Source: Streptomyces buecherae | GTDB taxonomy: Bacteria > Actinomycetota > Actinomycetes > Streptomycetales > Streptomycetaceae | Direction: 5' to 3' | DNA length: 64,000 nucleotides | NCBI RefSeq assembly: GCF_014295035.1 | Contig: NZ_CP060404.1 | Location: 3,002,501-3,066,500 of the forward strand | Shown here: positions 32,971 to 41,969 of the stretch, in pieces | Layout of the letters: the number at the start of each line of letters is the position of its first letter | Position numbering within the stretch: the stretch's first letter is position 1 | Made by a program: the position numbers and the translations under genes | Notes under the pieces: model-generated | The model's input: only the letters and a program-made list of their open reading frames with translations | What the model was told of the DNA's origin: nothing | Database searches by the model: none

Positions 32971-34527
32971 TCACCTGACGTCGAGTTGGACCAACTCCCC
33001 CGACGCCAGCTTCCTGGCCACCTCAAGGCGCTTGACCTTCCAGGTGGCGGTGTGCGGGATGTCCTCCCAGCGGCACTGCACGGGCGGCGCCAGCTCGGGC
33101 AGCCCGGCGGTGGCCTCGGCCCAGGCCGCGCGGTCCAGCGGGCGGTCGCCGCGGGTACACACCAGCGGCACGGGCGGCCCCTCGGACACGGGTATCAGCA
33201 CGGCCTCGGTGAGCTGCCGCATCCCCTCCAGGATCTGGTCCTCGGCGCGGAGCAGGCTCTCCACCCCACTGCCCTGGTCCACGATCCGGTCGTACAGGTG
33301 CAGGCAGCCGCGCCTGCTGACCATGCCGACGTCGCCCATCGCCCACCAGCCGTCCACCCGCTGGTCGCCCTGGCCCAGGTAGGCCGGGGTGACGCCGGCG
33401 GACTTGCCGAAGATGGCGCCGAGTTGGCCCTTGCCCATCCGTCGGGTGTTGCCCTCGTCGCTGATCCGCAGCCTGGTGTGGCCGATCATCGGCCGGCCCA
33501 CACAACGACCGTCGGTGCAGCCCCTGTTCGCCCGGTGCAGCTTGATGGTCAGCGGCCCGGTCTCGGTCTGCCCGTACGCCTGGAGGTAGCGCGCGCCGGG
33601 GCGGCCGGCGGCCAGCAGGGTACGGATGGTGCGCGGGTGCGCCGCGTCGAAGGAGCTGATGAACATCCGCACCTGGGAGAGGAGTTCGGGCCGCTTCTCG
33701 GCCGTCTCCTCCCAGCGGATGAACGCGTTGGGCAGCGTCTCCACGATCCCCGGGCGCACCCGGGCCAGCATCCGCTCGGCGTTGCGCGGGTCGGGGTCGG
33801 TCATGAAGCCGAGCGGCAGGCCGACGGCGAGCACCGTGAGCATCCCGGACATGGCGCGCGCGTGCACCGGTGAGACGCAGGTCAGGTACGGGTCCCGCAG
33901 CCGCACCACGCGCAGGAAGTTGACCTGCGGCTTGGCGTGCCCGGCGAAGCTCTCCACGGTGTGCAGCACCAGCTTGGGCACGCCGGTGGTGCCCGAACTG
34001 TGCGTGACCAGTTGCGGCGCGTCGCGCGGCGGCACGATCGAGTGCGGCAACTCGCCGGGCGGCTGGTCCTGGAGCGCCTCGCCGTGCCGGCCGGGCTTGC
34101 CGACGTAGAGCCGCGGCGGCAGCGCCGCGCCCACCTCGTCGAGCGCGCCTGCGGACTCGGTGTCCGCGTCGGTGACGATCGCGGCCGGCTCGCCGCGCCG
34201 CACGTGCAGGCCGAGCGAGGTCGGCCCGACATCGGGATGGGTGAGGATCGGTACCGCGCCCATCCGGGCGCAGGCGAAGGCCAGCAGGATGACGTCGAAG
34301 TTGGCCCGCTTGACGACGAGCACCCGGTTTCCCGGCAGCACGCCGGCGCCGAGCAGCAGCGCGGCGGCGCGCTCCACCAACTCCGCGAACGTCGCGAAGT
34401 TCAGCGCGTCCCCGGCTTCCGGGAACAGGTCTAGGGGCTGGTCCAGGTGGATCGGTACGTCGGGGTGCCTGCGTGCCGCCTCCCGGGGCGCGGTGGCGAG
34501 TGCCAGCGTGGCGCGTATGCGTCCCAT
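32971..34527 (-). CDS. Divergent adenylate-forming enzyme
   Basis: A 518-residue class I adenylate-forming enzyme. A3 is VTHSSGTTGVPKLVLHT and A5 is AYGQTETGP. The A7/A8 hinge is unusual: WWAMGDVGMVSRRGCLHLYD is followed by RIVDQGSGVESLLRAED where R.KD.I...G..V...E is expected. A possible A10 lysine lies in HTATWKVKRLEVARK. The N-terminal part (ARRHPDVPIHLDQPLDLFPE) is typical. The changed hinge may alter the second half-reaction, for example acyl transfer to ACP or another acceptor instead of CoA. ATG 34527 has GGAAGGGGGGAG upstream. About 280 bp of GC-rich DNA separate it from the ACP gene. Confidence 0.88.
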   Translation of the reverse strand: MGRIRATLALATAPREAARRHPDVPIHLDQPLDLFPEAGDALNFATFAELVERAAALLLGAGVLPGNRVLVVKRANFDVILLAFACARMGAVPILTHPDVGPTSLGLHVRRGEPAAIVTDADTESAGALDEVGAALPPRLYVGKPGRHGEALQDQPPGELPHSIVPPRDAPQLVTHSSGTTGVPKLVLHTVESFAGHAKPQVNFLRVVRLRDPYLTCVSPVHARAMSGMLTVLAVGLPLGFMTDPDPRNAERMLARVRPGIVETLPNAFIRWEETAEKRPELLSQVRMFISSFDAAHPRTIRTLLAAGRPGARYLQAYGQTETGPLTIKLHRANRGCTDGRCVGRPMIGHTRLRISDEGNTRRMGKGQLGAIFGKSAGVTPAYLGQGDQRVDGWWAMGDVGMVSRRGCLHLYDRIVDQGSGVESLLRAEDQILEGMRQLTEAVLIPVSEGPPVPLVCTRGDRPLDRAAWAEATAGLPELAPPVQCRWEDIPHTATWKVKRLEVARKLASGELVQLDVR

Positions 34528-34654
34528 CGGTCCGCTCCCCCCTTCCTGGGTCTCGTCCTGGTGCACGCGGACGCGTCCGGTGCTCGGTTTACCGGCCCGA
34601 GCCGCCCCGCACCGCCTGGCCCCGGCGACGAGGCCGGGCCGGGCGGTGCGTGTG

Positions 34655-34855
34655 GGTCGGCTCACGCCGGGTGGTGCTGGGTCGGCTCACGCCGGGTGGT
34701 GCTGGGTCGGCTCGCGCCGGGTGGTGCGGGTGAGGCTTGGGTGGCTCGTGCCGGGTGGGGCTGGGTCGGCTCGCGCCGGGTGGTGCGAGTGGTGCACGTG
34801 GGGCTTGGGTGGCTCGCGCCGGGCGGTACGGGTCGGCTCGCGCCGGGTGGGGCTA
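34655..34855. repeat. Degenerate 24-25-bp tandem array, seven copies
   Basis: Seven units begin GGGTCGGCTCGCGCC or a variant. The first three (34655, 34680, 34705) are contiguous and almost identical; later ones at 34740, 34764, 34808 and 34831 are separated by 10-19-bp partial units. The array lies about 130 bp upstream of the second ligase gene. Confidence 0.85.
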
Positions 34856-35654
34856 AGTGCGTACGGGGTGCTGGTCGGTGCTGGTCCGGTGCGGGCGACT
34901 CCGTGGGGGCGGCTCGGGGCCGAGCTCGGGTCGCCGTCGCCGTGCCGGTCGGCGCGGTGGCGACCGGGTGCGCCTCCGGCGCCGGGACCGGGTCGGGCGC
35001 CGCCCGCCGCGGGCCGCTCAGCGGGCCTGCGGTGGCACTGCCGACCCTGCGCCGAGCCGGCCCCGTGGGACCGCGCACGGCTCCGTCGCGCGCGGCGAAC
35101 TCGCGGAACTCGGGGTTCCCCGAGAACCCGCGGCACCCACGGAATCGGAAGCGGAAGAGCGAATGAGACGGTGAACGGATTGGCGTACGCGACACGAGCG
35201 CGCGCCACATTTCGCGGTGGCCGCCCGGCGGGCCTTCGGGCGAACGGTGTGGGCGGCGCCCGACGAGATGAGCGCGCGGTCGATACAGACGATCGGAAGA
35301 TACCCTCGCGCAGCGCCTTCCGGAATCTCTGTCATAGAGATCACAGAACGATATTCAACGATCGAGGGGGCCAGGGAATTTCCGGTGTGTTGCCATCCGA
35401 TGAAGAAGTCTTCCGTCGGCGACGCCGAAGCCCCCGGCGCCCTGCCCTTACCGTGTCCACGGCTCGCGTTCACGGCGTTCACTCGGACCGACTCCGGTCC
35501 CGCGCAGGCTAGTTGGTCGTGGTCAACGCGGCGCACGGCGGGAAACCCCCGTTTCTTGCCCGGCACGTCGCATTCCCCCTCAGTTCGTTCTCGGATCGCA
35601 TCGGCTGCGTATCGCGGGCGCCGACGTGGTCGCGGACGCCCCCGGAAGGAAACA

Positions 35655-35724
35655 AGGAGGGACACCAGAAGTTGAGACCAATCCCGCGCGACAGAGAGGG
35701 CGGTGTGGACCCTCTGGTGCTCCC
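35655..35724 (+). promoter_or_regulatory. Competing hairpins around an AGGAGG site
   Basis: GGGACACCAGA (35659-35669) can pair with 35713-35724 with one bulged C, and AGAGGG (35695-35700) with CCCTCT (35710-35715). Both stems need 35713-35715, so they exclude each other. AGGAGG (35655-35660) lies at the edge of the first stem. This layout resembles attenuator or riboswitch logic; no known class was recognised. Confidence 0.35.
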
Positions 35725-36003
35725 CCGAGCGCAGCCCCACGCTACGGCGGCACAAGGGGGTGCGCGTATGACAGATAACTGCCTAGGCAATGCCACTCGG
35801 GGGCCACGATGTGATGTCGCGCCGATCGGTTAAAACCCCATGACACACGCCGCCACATTGCGGTAATCGCGGCTTCACGGTGCCCACCTGGGCCATCGTG
35901 GTCGGTGACGTGACGCACGGCCATTTCCCGCGTTCCGCCGTTTCGACCACCGCGCCCCCGGCCCCACACCCGCTTGGGCCCGTGCCCACCGAGGAGCCCC
36001 GCC

Positions 36004-37620
36004 TTGTCACCTCGCCATCCGCTGCGCGCGCTGTCCTGCGCCCTGTTGCTGATCGCCTGCGCGGCGTGCGACGGGGCGTCGGGTTCCGACGCCGGCCGAG
36101 ACCCGGGTGCCGCGCGGCCCGGCGCGGCCGGCGTCGGCGACCGGCTCTTCCCCGGCCTCGGCAACGGCGGCTACGACGTCACCCACTACGACCTGGCCCT
36201 CGACTACGCCCCGAAGACCAACCGGTTGCGCGGCACGGCACGCCTCACCGCCCGCGCCACGAGCCGACTCAGCTCCCTCAACCTGGACCTGACGGGGCTT
36301 CGGGTGCTGCGGGCCACGGTCAACGGGGCGCCGGCCGAGGTCACCCGCGAGGGTGCCGAACTGACGCTCACCCCGCGCCGGCCGCTGGCCGGCGGGCGGG
36401 CGTTCACCGCGACCGTCGAGTACGCCGGGACGCCCAGAACGCTGGTGGGCGCCGACGACAGCGAGGAAGGCTGGATCGAGACCACGGACGGCGCCGTGGC
36501 GCTCGGCGAACCCTCCGGCTCCACGGCCTGGTTCCCCGGCAACCACCACCCCAGCGACAAGGCCCCGTACGACATCGCCGTCACCGTCCCGGCCGGTTAC
36601 ACCGCGGTGGCCGGCGGCGAGCTGCGCGAGCGCCGGACCCGTGACGGCCGCACCACCTTCGCCTGGCACAGCGCCGAGCCGATGGCCAGCTACCTGGCCA
36701 CGGTCGCCATCGGCACCTTCGACGTACGCACCCGCGGCGACCTGCGCGCGGGCACCACCACCGACCCCGAGGAGCCCCACATCGACACCCAGGAGAAACC
36801 CCAGGAAGCAGCGCCGAACGACGCCCACGCACCCGCCCCGCCCGACAGCCGGGTCGGCGGCGGCCAGCCGGCCGGCACACCACGAGCCGGCGGGCGACAA
36901 GGCGGCGAACGGCGGAACGGCCAGCGGCGGGCCGGGGGCGACGTGCCGCAGTACGTGGCGATCGACCCGACGCAGGCGGCGGCGAGCCGGCACGTGGCCG
37001 ACCAGCTCACCGAGATCATGGACTGGGAGACCGGCCTCTTCGGCCCCTACCCGTTCTCCTCGACCGGCGCCATCGTCGACGACACGCCCGACCTCGGCTA
37101 CGCCCTGGAGACCCAGACCAAGCCGTACTACAGCACGCCGCCCGACGCCTACCTCCAGGTCCACGAGCTGGCCCACCAGTGGTTCGGCAACTCGCTCACA
37201 CCGCGCACCTGGGGCGACATCTGGCTCAACGAGGGCTTCGCCACATACGCCGAGTGGCTGTGGGAGGTGGAGCGGGACGACGCGGGTCGCACCGCGGACG
37301 AGATCTTCCGCGACTACTACGACGGCTCCGACGGCCAGAGCGAGGGCATCTGGGCCTTCCCACCCGGCACCCCGCCCGGGCCCGAACACCTCCTCGACCC
37401 GCCGGTCTACGGGCGCGGCGCGATGACCCTGCACCGGCTGCGGCAGACGGTCGGCGACCACACCTTCTTCGCCATCGTCCGCGCCTGGGTCGCCGAACAC
37501 CGGCACGCCACGGTCACCACCGAGGAGTTCATCGCCCTGTGCGAACGCCTGTCGGGCCGCGACCTAGGCGAACTCTTCGACGCGTGGCTGTACGAGAAGG
37601 GTCGGCCGAAGCTGTCCTGA
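36004..37620 (+). CDS. Lipoprotein M1-family metallopeptidase
   Basis: A 538-residue exported zinc aminopeptidase-like protein. The N-terminus is a lipoprotein signal ([13 protein letters not shown], lipobox LIAC/AAC). The gluzincin motif [10 protein letters not shown] puts zinc ligands at H387 and H391, with the third ligand in NEGFATYAE (E410). The M1 N-terminal beta domain starts at [12 protein letters not shown]. Residues of about 258-315 form a Pro/Gly/Arg-rich insert not usual for the family. No GAMEN motif is visible, so exopeptidase specificity is unsure. TTG 36004 is preferred since GAGGAG lies seven bases upstream; an upstream TTG (35974) has no site. Confidence 0.9.
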   Translation: MSPRHPLRALSCALLLIACAACDGASGSDAGRDPGAARPGAAGVGDRLFPGLGNGGYDVTHYDLALDYAPKTNRLRGTARLTARATSRLSSLNLDLTGLRVLRATVNGAPAEVTREGAELTLTPRRPLAGGRAFTATVEYAGTPRTLVGADDSEEGWIETTDGAVALGEPSGSTAWFPGNHHPSDKAPYDIAVTVPAGYTAVAGGELRERRTRDGRTTFAWHSAEPMASYLATVAIGTFDVRTRGDLRAGTTTDPEEPHIDTQEKPQEAAPNDAHAPAPPDSRVGGGQPAGTPRAGGRQGGERRNGQRRAGGDVPQYVAIDPTQAAASRHVADQLTEIMDWETGLFGPYPFSSTGAIVDDTPDLGYALETQTKPYYSTPPDAYLQVHELAHQWFGNSLTPRTWGDIWLNEGFATYAEWLWEVERDDAGRTADEIFRDYYDGSDGQSEGIWAFPPGTPPGPEHLLDPPVYGRGAMTLHRLRQTVGDHTFFAIVRAWVAEHRHATVTTEEFIALCERLSGRDLGELFDAWLYEKGRPKLS

Positions 37621-37628
37621 CCGGGCCC

Positions 37629-37713
37629 GCGCCACCGACCGGGCAAGCGCCACCGACCGGACACCGTGTCGCCGATCGGGCGCCGTGCCGCGGACCGGGC
37701 GCCGTGCCGACGC
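37629..37713. repeat. Degenerate ~18-bp tandem repeat after the peptidase gene
   Basis: Two clear units (GCGCCACCGACCGGGCAA and a variant) are followed by three more degenerate ones (CGTGCCGCGGACCGGGCGC type). They fill the gap between the convergent peptidase and GerW-like genes. Confidence 0.6.
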
Positions 37714-37737
37714 GCGGCGCGCGCCCGGCTCGAGCGG

Positions 37738-38178
37738 TCAGCCGCGGCGGCGCCGGGCCAGGCGGCGGGCGAGCGACGGAGCGGCGGCGCCGGCCAGCAG
37801 GGCGGCGAGCGGCAGGGCGACGTCCAGCCAGGGCCGGCGCAGCGGCCGGTAGGTCGCGGCGCCGTCCTTGATCTCGATGAAGCCACGGGGCCGGGTGAGG
37901 GCTCCCCCGCCGCCCATGCCCTCACCGGCCCCCGCGCCCGCGCCCGGCCCCGAGCCGACGCCGACGCCGAACCCGACGCTGACCTCGGCGACGGGGATGA
38001 CGGTGACACCCTCGGCGGTGACGGGCTCGCCGTACGCCACCGCCGCCGAGACCCGGCCGCCGATCTCGTCGGCCAGCCGCTCCAGTCGGGCCTCCAACCC
38101 CGGCCCGGCCGACGGCGGAAGCGCGGGCCGGGAGGCGGGACGGGGAGTGGGCCGGCCCGTGGCGTCCGGAGCGGTCAT
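37738..38178 (-). CDS. GerW/YtfJ-family protein
   Basis: A 146-residue protein. The family core is visible as LERLADEIGGRVSAAVAYGEP, VTVIPVAEVSVGFGVGVG and GGGGALTRPRGFIEIKDG. In Bacillus YtfJ/GerW is a spore-associated protein; in Streptomyces the role is unclear. The C-terminus adds a hydrophobic segment (PWLDVALPLAALLAGAAAPSL) and an Arg-rich end, so it may be membrane bound. ATG 38178 has GGAGG seven bases upstream. It is convergent with the peptidase gene. Confidence 0.85.
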   Translation of the reverse strand: MTAPDATGRPTPRPASRPALPPSAGPGLEARLERLADEIGGRVSAAVAYGEPVTAEGVTVIPVAEVSVGFGVGVGSGPGAGAGAGEGMGGGGALTRPRGFIEIKDGAATYRPLRRPWLDVALPLAALLAGAAAPSLARRLARRRRG

Positions 38179-38252
38179 CGCGTGCCTCCAACGGCGTGGC
38201 GTACGAACGGTGTGGGCCACGAACAGTAGCCGCCCCCTCCGACCGCCCGCCG

Positions 38253-39266
38253 CTAGGACCGCGCCCCCGCTCCCGCTCCCGCGAACGCCTTGCGGTACTC
38301 CCGGGGCGACACCCCGACGTGCAGCGTGAAGTGGCGGCGCAGGTTGGCCGCGCTGCCCAGGCCGCTGCGCTCGCTGACCCGCTCGATGGGAAGCGTGGTG
38401 GTCTCAAGCAGCGTCTGGGCCCGCGCGAGGCGCTCGTTGAGCAGCCACTTGAGGGGCGTGGTGCCCGTCGCCGCCTGGAGCTGCCGGAAGAAGGTGCGCG
38501 GGCTGACCCCCGCGCGCCGGGCCAGGTCGACCACGGTCAGCGGCTCGTGCAGCCGCTCGCTCGCCCACTCCAGGACCGGGCCGAGCCCCGCGTCGTCGGT
38601 GGCCGGCACCGACAGGTCGATGAACTGCGCCTGCCCGCCGGCCCGGTGCGCCGGCACCACCATGCGCCGCGCGAGTTGGCCCGCCACCCGCGCCCCGAGG
38701 TCGCAGCGCACCAGGTGCAGACACAGGTCGAGTCCCGCGGTCATCCCGGCGCTGGTGAGCACGTCCCCGTCGTCCACGTACAACACCGAGTCGTCCACGA
38801 TGACCTTCGGATACCGCTTGGCCAGGTCGTCGGTGTGCATCCAGTGCGCGGTGGCCCGCCGCCCGTCCAGCAGGCCCGCCTCGGCCAGCGCGAACGCGCC
38901 GGTGCACAGCGACACCATCCGCGCGCCCGACTCGGCCGCCAGCCGCAGCGCGGCCACCAGCTCGGGCGGCACCGGCGCCTCGCCGTCCACCACCGACATC
39001 GGCACCGAGGGGACGATGACGGTGTCGGCCGTCGCCAGCGCGTCCAGCCCGTACCGGGTGCGCAGCGCGAAGCCGCCCGGCGGCTCGTCCTCCGCCGCGC
39101 CGCCCGGGTCGGGGCGGGTGGCGCACAGCCGCAGCGTGTACCAGGTGTCGGCCAGGTCCGGCTGCGGCTTGCCGAACACCGAACAGGCGATGGCCAGTTC
39201 GTACAGGTCCCACGGCGGCACATCGACGTCGTCCACCACGGCGATCGCCACGCTGCCCGGTCTCAT
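38253..39266 (-). CDS. GlxA-type AraC transcriptional regulator
   Basis: A 337-residue regulator. The N-terminal half (about 1-190) is a DJ-1/PfpI-like (type 1 glutamine amidotransferase-like) domain with MVSLCTGAFALAEAGLLDGR, where the nucleophile-position Cys is kept. The C-terminal half (about 225-325) has two AraC helix-turn-helix units, including LARRAGVSPRTFFRQLQAAT and RHFTLHVGVSPREYRKAF. ATG 39266 has GGGAG upstream. It is divergent from the imine-reductase-like gene, with 478 bp between, and is its most likely regulator. Confidence 0.9.
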   Translation of the reverse strand: MRPGSVAIAVVDDVDVPPWDLYELAIACSVFGKPQPDLADTWYTLRLCATRPDPGGAAEDEPPGGFALRTRYGLDALATADTVIVPSVPMSVVDGEAPVPPELVAALRLAAESGARMVSLCTGAFALAEAGLLDGRRATAHWMHTDDLAKRYPKVIVDDSVLYVDDGDVLTSAGMTAGLDLCLHLVRCDLGARVAGQLARRMVVPAHRAGGQAQFIDLSVPATDDAGLGPVLEWASERLHEPLTVVDLARRAGVSPRTFFRQLQAATGTTPLKWLLNERLARAQTLLETTTLPIERVSERSGLGSAANLRRHFTLHVGVSPREYRKAFAGAGAGARS

Positions 39267-39744
39267 GCCCCACTCCCCCGCCAAGCGCCCCCGAGGGCGC
39301 GAAACCCATGGTCCATGGCCCGCACCGTACGTCAGACCACTGACAGCGCCCTGCCGGGCGCCGCCAGTTCGCCGGGTCCGGCGCCGCTCTCGCGGCGGCA
39401 GGCGACGGCCGACGAGGGCCCGGCGAAGGCCCCACGAAAGCCCGGCGGGAGACTGGCGGAAGGCTGGCAGGAATTTTGCGCAGGGCGTCAGTTCTGCCGC
39501 TGTCCGGGGCGCTCGGCCGGTGCGAGCGTAGAGACCAAGCAAGGCACCCGCCGCGCACCTCACCGGCAACCGGAAACCGGACCGGAACCGGGGACCGCGG
39601 GCCGGCGGGCCACGCCCCCGCACGGCGTACGTCACGGCGCGCGGCACCTCCCCACTCACCCGGCCAAGGCCGCGCCCCGCCCTGCCCACCTTCCCTACGC
39701 ATCCGCACCACTCACCACCCATCACCGCAGGAGCATCACGCACC
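39267..39744. promoter_or_regulatory. Divergent control region between the GlxA-type regulator and the IRED-like gene
   Basis: A 478-bp region that should contain both promoters. I can place only the ribosome-binding sites: GGGAG for the regulator and CAGGAG about 12 bases before ATG 39745. No symmetric operator stood out. Confidence 0.45.
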
Positions 39745-40737
39745 ATGAGCACCTCGCGCCCCAACACCGCCAACGCCACTACCGCCACCACCACCGCTCC
39801 CGAGACCCAGCAGACCCAGAGGGACCAGGAGGCTCAGCAGGCCCCGCCGACCAGCGTCAGCGTCCTCGGCCTCGGCCTGATGGGGCAGGCGCTGGCCGCC
39901 GCCCTCGTCGGCGCCGGCCACGCCACCACCGTCTGGAACCGCTCGCCCGACAAGGCGGCGGACCTCGTCACCCAGGGCGCGACGCTGGCCGCTACCGCCC
40001 GTGACGCGGCGGTCGCGAGTGACGTGGTGATCGTCTGCGTCACGGAGTACGACGCCGTGCGCGCCCTGGTCGAACCGCTCGCCGACGCCCTGCGCGGCCG
40101 GCTCCTGGTCAACCTCACCTCCGGCTCGTCCGCGCAGGCCAGGGAGTTCGCCGCGTGGGCGGCCGAGCACGGTGTCGACTACCTGGACGGCGCGATCATG
40201 GCCATCCCGCCGGTCGTCGGCACGCCGCACGCCTTCATCCTCTACGCCGGCGAGCGCTCCGCGTACGAGGCCGCCGAACCCGCCCTGCGCGCCCTCGCCC
40301 CGGCCGGCACCACCCACCTCGGTGCCGACCACGGCCTGTCGTCGCTGTACGACGTCGCGCTGCTCGGCCTGATGTGGGGCGCCCTGAACAGCTTCCTGCA
40401 CGGCGCGGCGCTGCTGGGCACGGCGGGGGTGCCGGCGACGGAGTTCGCGCCGTTCGCCAACCAGTGGCTCGGCTCGGTCACCGGCTTCGTCTCCGCGTAC
40501 GCCGCGCAGATCGACGCCGGCGCGTACCCGGCCGAGGACGCGAAGATCGAGACCCACCTCGCGACGATGCACCACCTCCTGCACGAGAGCGAGGCGGGCG
40601 GCGTGGACACCGCGCTGCCGCGCTTCGTCAAGGCCCTGACCGACCAGGCCATCGCCCAGGGCCACGGCGAGTCCAGCTACGCGGCGATGATCGAGCAGTT
40701 CCGCAAGCCCACCGCCACGCCCGAGCCCGGCGCGTAA
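39745..40737 (+). CDS. Imine-reductase-like NADP-dependent oxidoreductase
   Basis: A 330-residue enzyme of the 6-phosphogluconate/beta-hydroxyacid dehydrogenase superfamily. After a 35-residue Thr/Gln-rich N-terminus comes the Rossmann motif VLGLGLMGQALAAALVGAG, then TTVWNRSPDKA (Arg/Ser typical of NADP binding). The C-terminal helical domain has ADHGLSSLYDVALLGLMWG, the signature around the catalytic Asp/Tyr of imine reductases. IREDs reduce cyclic or other imines, often in alkaloid-type pathways, though the natural substrate is mostly unknown. ATG 39745 is used. The end of the gene and its stop lie within the first unit of a tandem repeat. Confidence 0.88.
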   Translation: MSTSRPNTANATTATTTAPETQQTQRDQEAQQAPPTSVSVLGLGLMGQALAAALVGAGHATTVWNRSPDKAADLVTQGATLAATARDAAVASDVVIVCVTEYDAVRALVEPLADALRGRLLVNLTSGSSAQAREFAAWAAEHGVDYLDGAIMAIPPVVGTPHAFILYAGERSAYEAAEPALRALAPAGTTHLGADHGLSSLYDVALLGLMWGALNSFLHGAALLGTAGVPATEFAPFANQWLGSVTGFVSAYAAQIDAGAYPAEDAKIETHLATMHHLLHESEAGGVDTALPRFVKALTDQAIAQGHGESSYAAMIEQFRKPTATPEPGA

Positions 40738-40800
40738 GCGGGCCGGCGCGTAAGCGGGCCAGTGCGTGAGCGGGCTGGCGCGTCACGCGTATGCAGGCCG
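40729..40800. repeat. Tandem repeat beginning at the IRED stop codon
   Basis: Units GCGCGTAAGCGGGCCG, GCGCGTAAGCGGGCCAG and TGCGTGAGCGGGCTG follow each other, and more degenerate ones continue. The first unit includes the stop codon of the IRED-like gene. Confidence 0.7.
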
Positions 40801-41059
40801 GCGCGGCAGCAAGCCGACGCGTAGGCAGTCCGACGCGGCAGCCGCCCGGCGCGTCGCCAGGCGCGCCGCACCCAAGCCGCTCGCGGAGCCGGTGCCGCCG
40901 CCGGAAACGCGGTCGCACCGGCCCGCGCGTCGACCTACGCTGCCCGCGTGGGCGTCTTCTCCTAGGCACACGGACGCAGTGCGCGTTCCCAGCCCGGCCG
41001 GCCGCGAGCCGCCGGGCCCCGTCCGTACGCCCGAAACACCCGCCCAGGAGAACCCACCC
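40738..41059. other. 322-bp intergenic region
   Basis: The left third is the tandem repeat that starts at the IRED stop. The right end carries CAGGAG, the ribosome-binding site of the nucleotidyltransferase-like gene. Nothing else was recognised. Confidence 0.5.
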
Positions 41060-41947
41060 ATGTCCGACCTTCCTTCCCTCTCCTCCCCTCCCTCCCCTTC
41101 TTCTGCTCCCTCTGCTCCCTCTGCTTCTCCCGCCCTCGACCGTCGCGTGGCCCGGCTGCGCGAACTCGCCGCCGCCGAACCCCGGTTGACGGGCGTGCTG
41201 CTGTACGGCTCGTGGACGGTCGGCGAGGCCGACGCGCACTCCGACATCGAGGCGTACCTGTACGTCGAGGACGACGCCCTCGCCGACTTCGACGGCCGCG
41301 CCTTCGTCGAACGACTGGCCCCGCTGCGGCTCGCGTACACCAACCTGTACGGCATCCTCGCGGTCGTCTTCGACGACCTGATGCGGGGCGAGTTCCACGT
41401 CGTCGCGGCCGGGCCCGGCATCGCGGAGATCGACTCGTGGCGGGGCATGGTGCATCTGCCCCGCCCGGAGGCGGCCGTGCTGCTCGACCGGGACGGCCGG
41501 CTGACCGAGGCGGCCGGTGGGCTCGCCGCGTTCCAGCCGCCGGAGCCCGTGGAGACCGCCCAGCAGCTCGCGGACGAGCTGGCCAACTGGACGCTGATGC
41601 TGGCCCATGTGCTGGCCCGGGGCGAGACGGGCCGCGCGCACGCCCTGCTGCACACGGTGGTCGCCCCGTTCCAGCTCCAGCTCTGCCGGCTGCTGCGGGA
41701 CTCCACCGCGCACTGGCTCACCCCGAGCCGGGCCATGGAGGCCGACCTCCCCGCCGCCGACCTCGCCCGCTACCGCGCGACCACGGCCGCGGCCCACCTC
41801 CCCGAGGTGCGGGTCGCGGCCCGGCAGAGCTGGCAGTGGTCGCGCGAGCTGACGGCCGAGGCCGCCGCGCGCTGGGGCACCGGCTTCGCCCCCGAACTGC
41901 ACGCCGTCATCGCCGCGTTGCTCGCCGGCGAGGAGCCCACTGGCTAG
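41060..41947 (+). CDS. Lincosamide nucleotidyltransferase-like protein (Lnu(B)/Lnu(F) type)
   Basis: A 295-residue nucleotidyltransferase. The Pol-beta-type motif is YGSWTVGEADAHSDIEAYLY (G50-S51, D62, E64), and AYTNLYGILAVVFDDLMRGE matches the same region of LinB/Lnu enzymes (YKNEYGTEVVIFDNLIRGE from memory). Lnu proteins inactivate lincosamides by adenylation; a chromosomal homologue in Streptomyces may act on another compound. The first 25 residues are a Ser/Pro-rich extension. ATG 41060 has CAGGAG nine bases upstream. It is convergent with an MFS exporter gene only 22 bp away. Confidence 0.82.
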   Translation: MSDLPSLSSPPSPSSAPSAPSASPALDRRVARLRELAAAEPRLTGVLLYGSWTVGEADAHSDIEAYLYVEDDALADFDGRAFVERLAPLRLAYTNLYGILAVVFDDLMRGEFHVVAAGPGIAEIDSWRGMVHLPRPEAAVLLDRDGRLTEAAGGLAAFQPPEPVETAQQLADELANWTLMLAHVLARGETGRAHALLHTVVAPFQLQLCRLLRDSTAHWLTPSRAMEADLPAADLARYRATTAAAHLPEVRVAARQSWQWSRELTAEAAARWGTGFAPELHAVIAALLAGEEPTG

Positions 41948-41969
41948 GCCGCGAGGACCCGGCGGCAGG

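Larger units (their letters stand above)
34528..36003. other. 1.5-kb region without a convincing gene
   Basis: Between the divergent ligase and M1 peptidase genes. It holds the 25-bp tandem array (34655-34855), an AT-richer stretch (35180-35700) and a set of competing hairpins around an AGGAGG (35655-35724). Frames on both strands stay open for up to 245 codons, but their third-position bias is weak and they show no family motif. A 21-codon ORF at 35768-35833 follows an AAGGGGG. Confidence 0.6.

Noticed and set aside
10838..34527. Treating the isoprenoid locus and the chorismate/ACP locus as one biosynthetic gene cluster
   Set aside because: About 8 kb of unrelated genes (sigma factor, accessory block, SMI1-like) separate them and no shared operator was found. 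A joint product stays possible but is not supported.
34655..34855. Regular 25-bp repeats that could suggest a CRISPR array
   Set aside because: Units are contiguous or separated by partial units of the same repeat; there are no unique spacers and no cas genes.
35018..35755. A 245-codon minus-strand open frame with some protein-like text (TEDFFIGWQHTGNSL)
   Set aside because: Third-position GC is low for this genome, no family motif and no ribosome-binding site were seen, and most of the frame overlaps repeat-like DNA. Open frames of this length are common by chance at this GC content.
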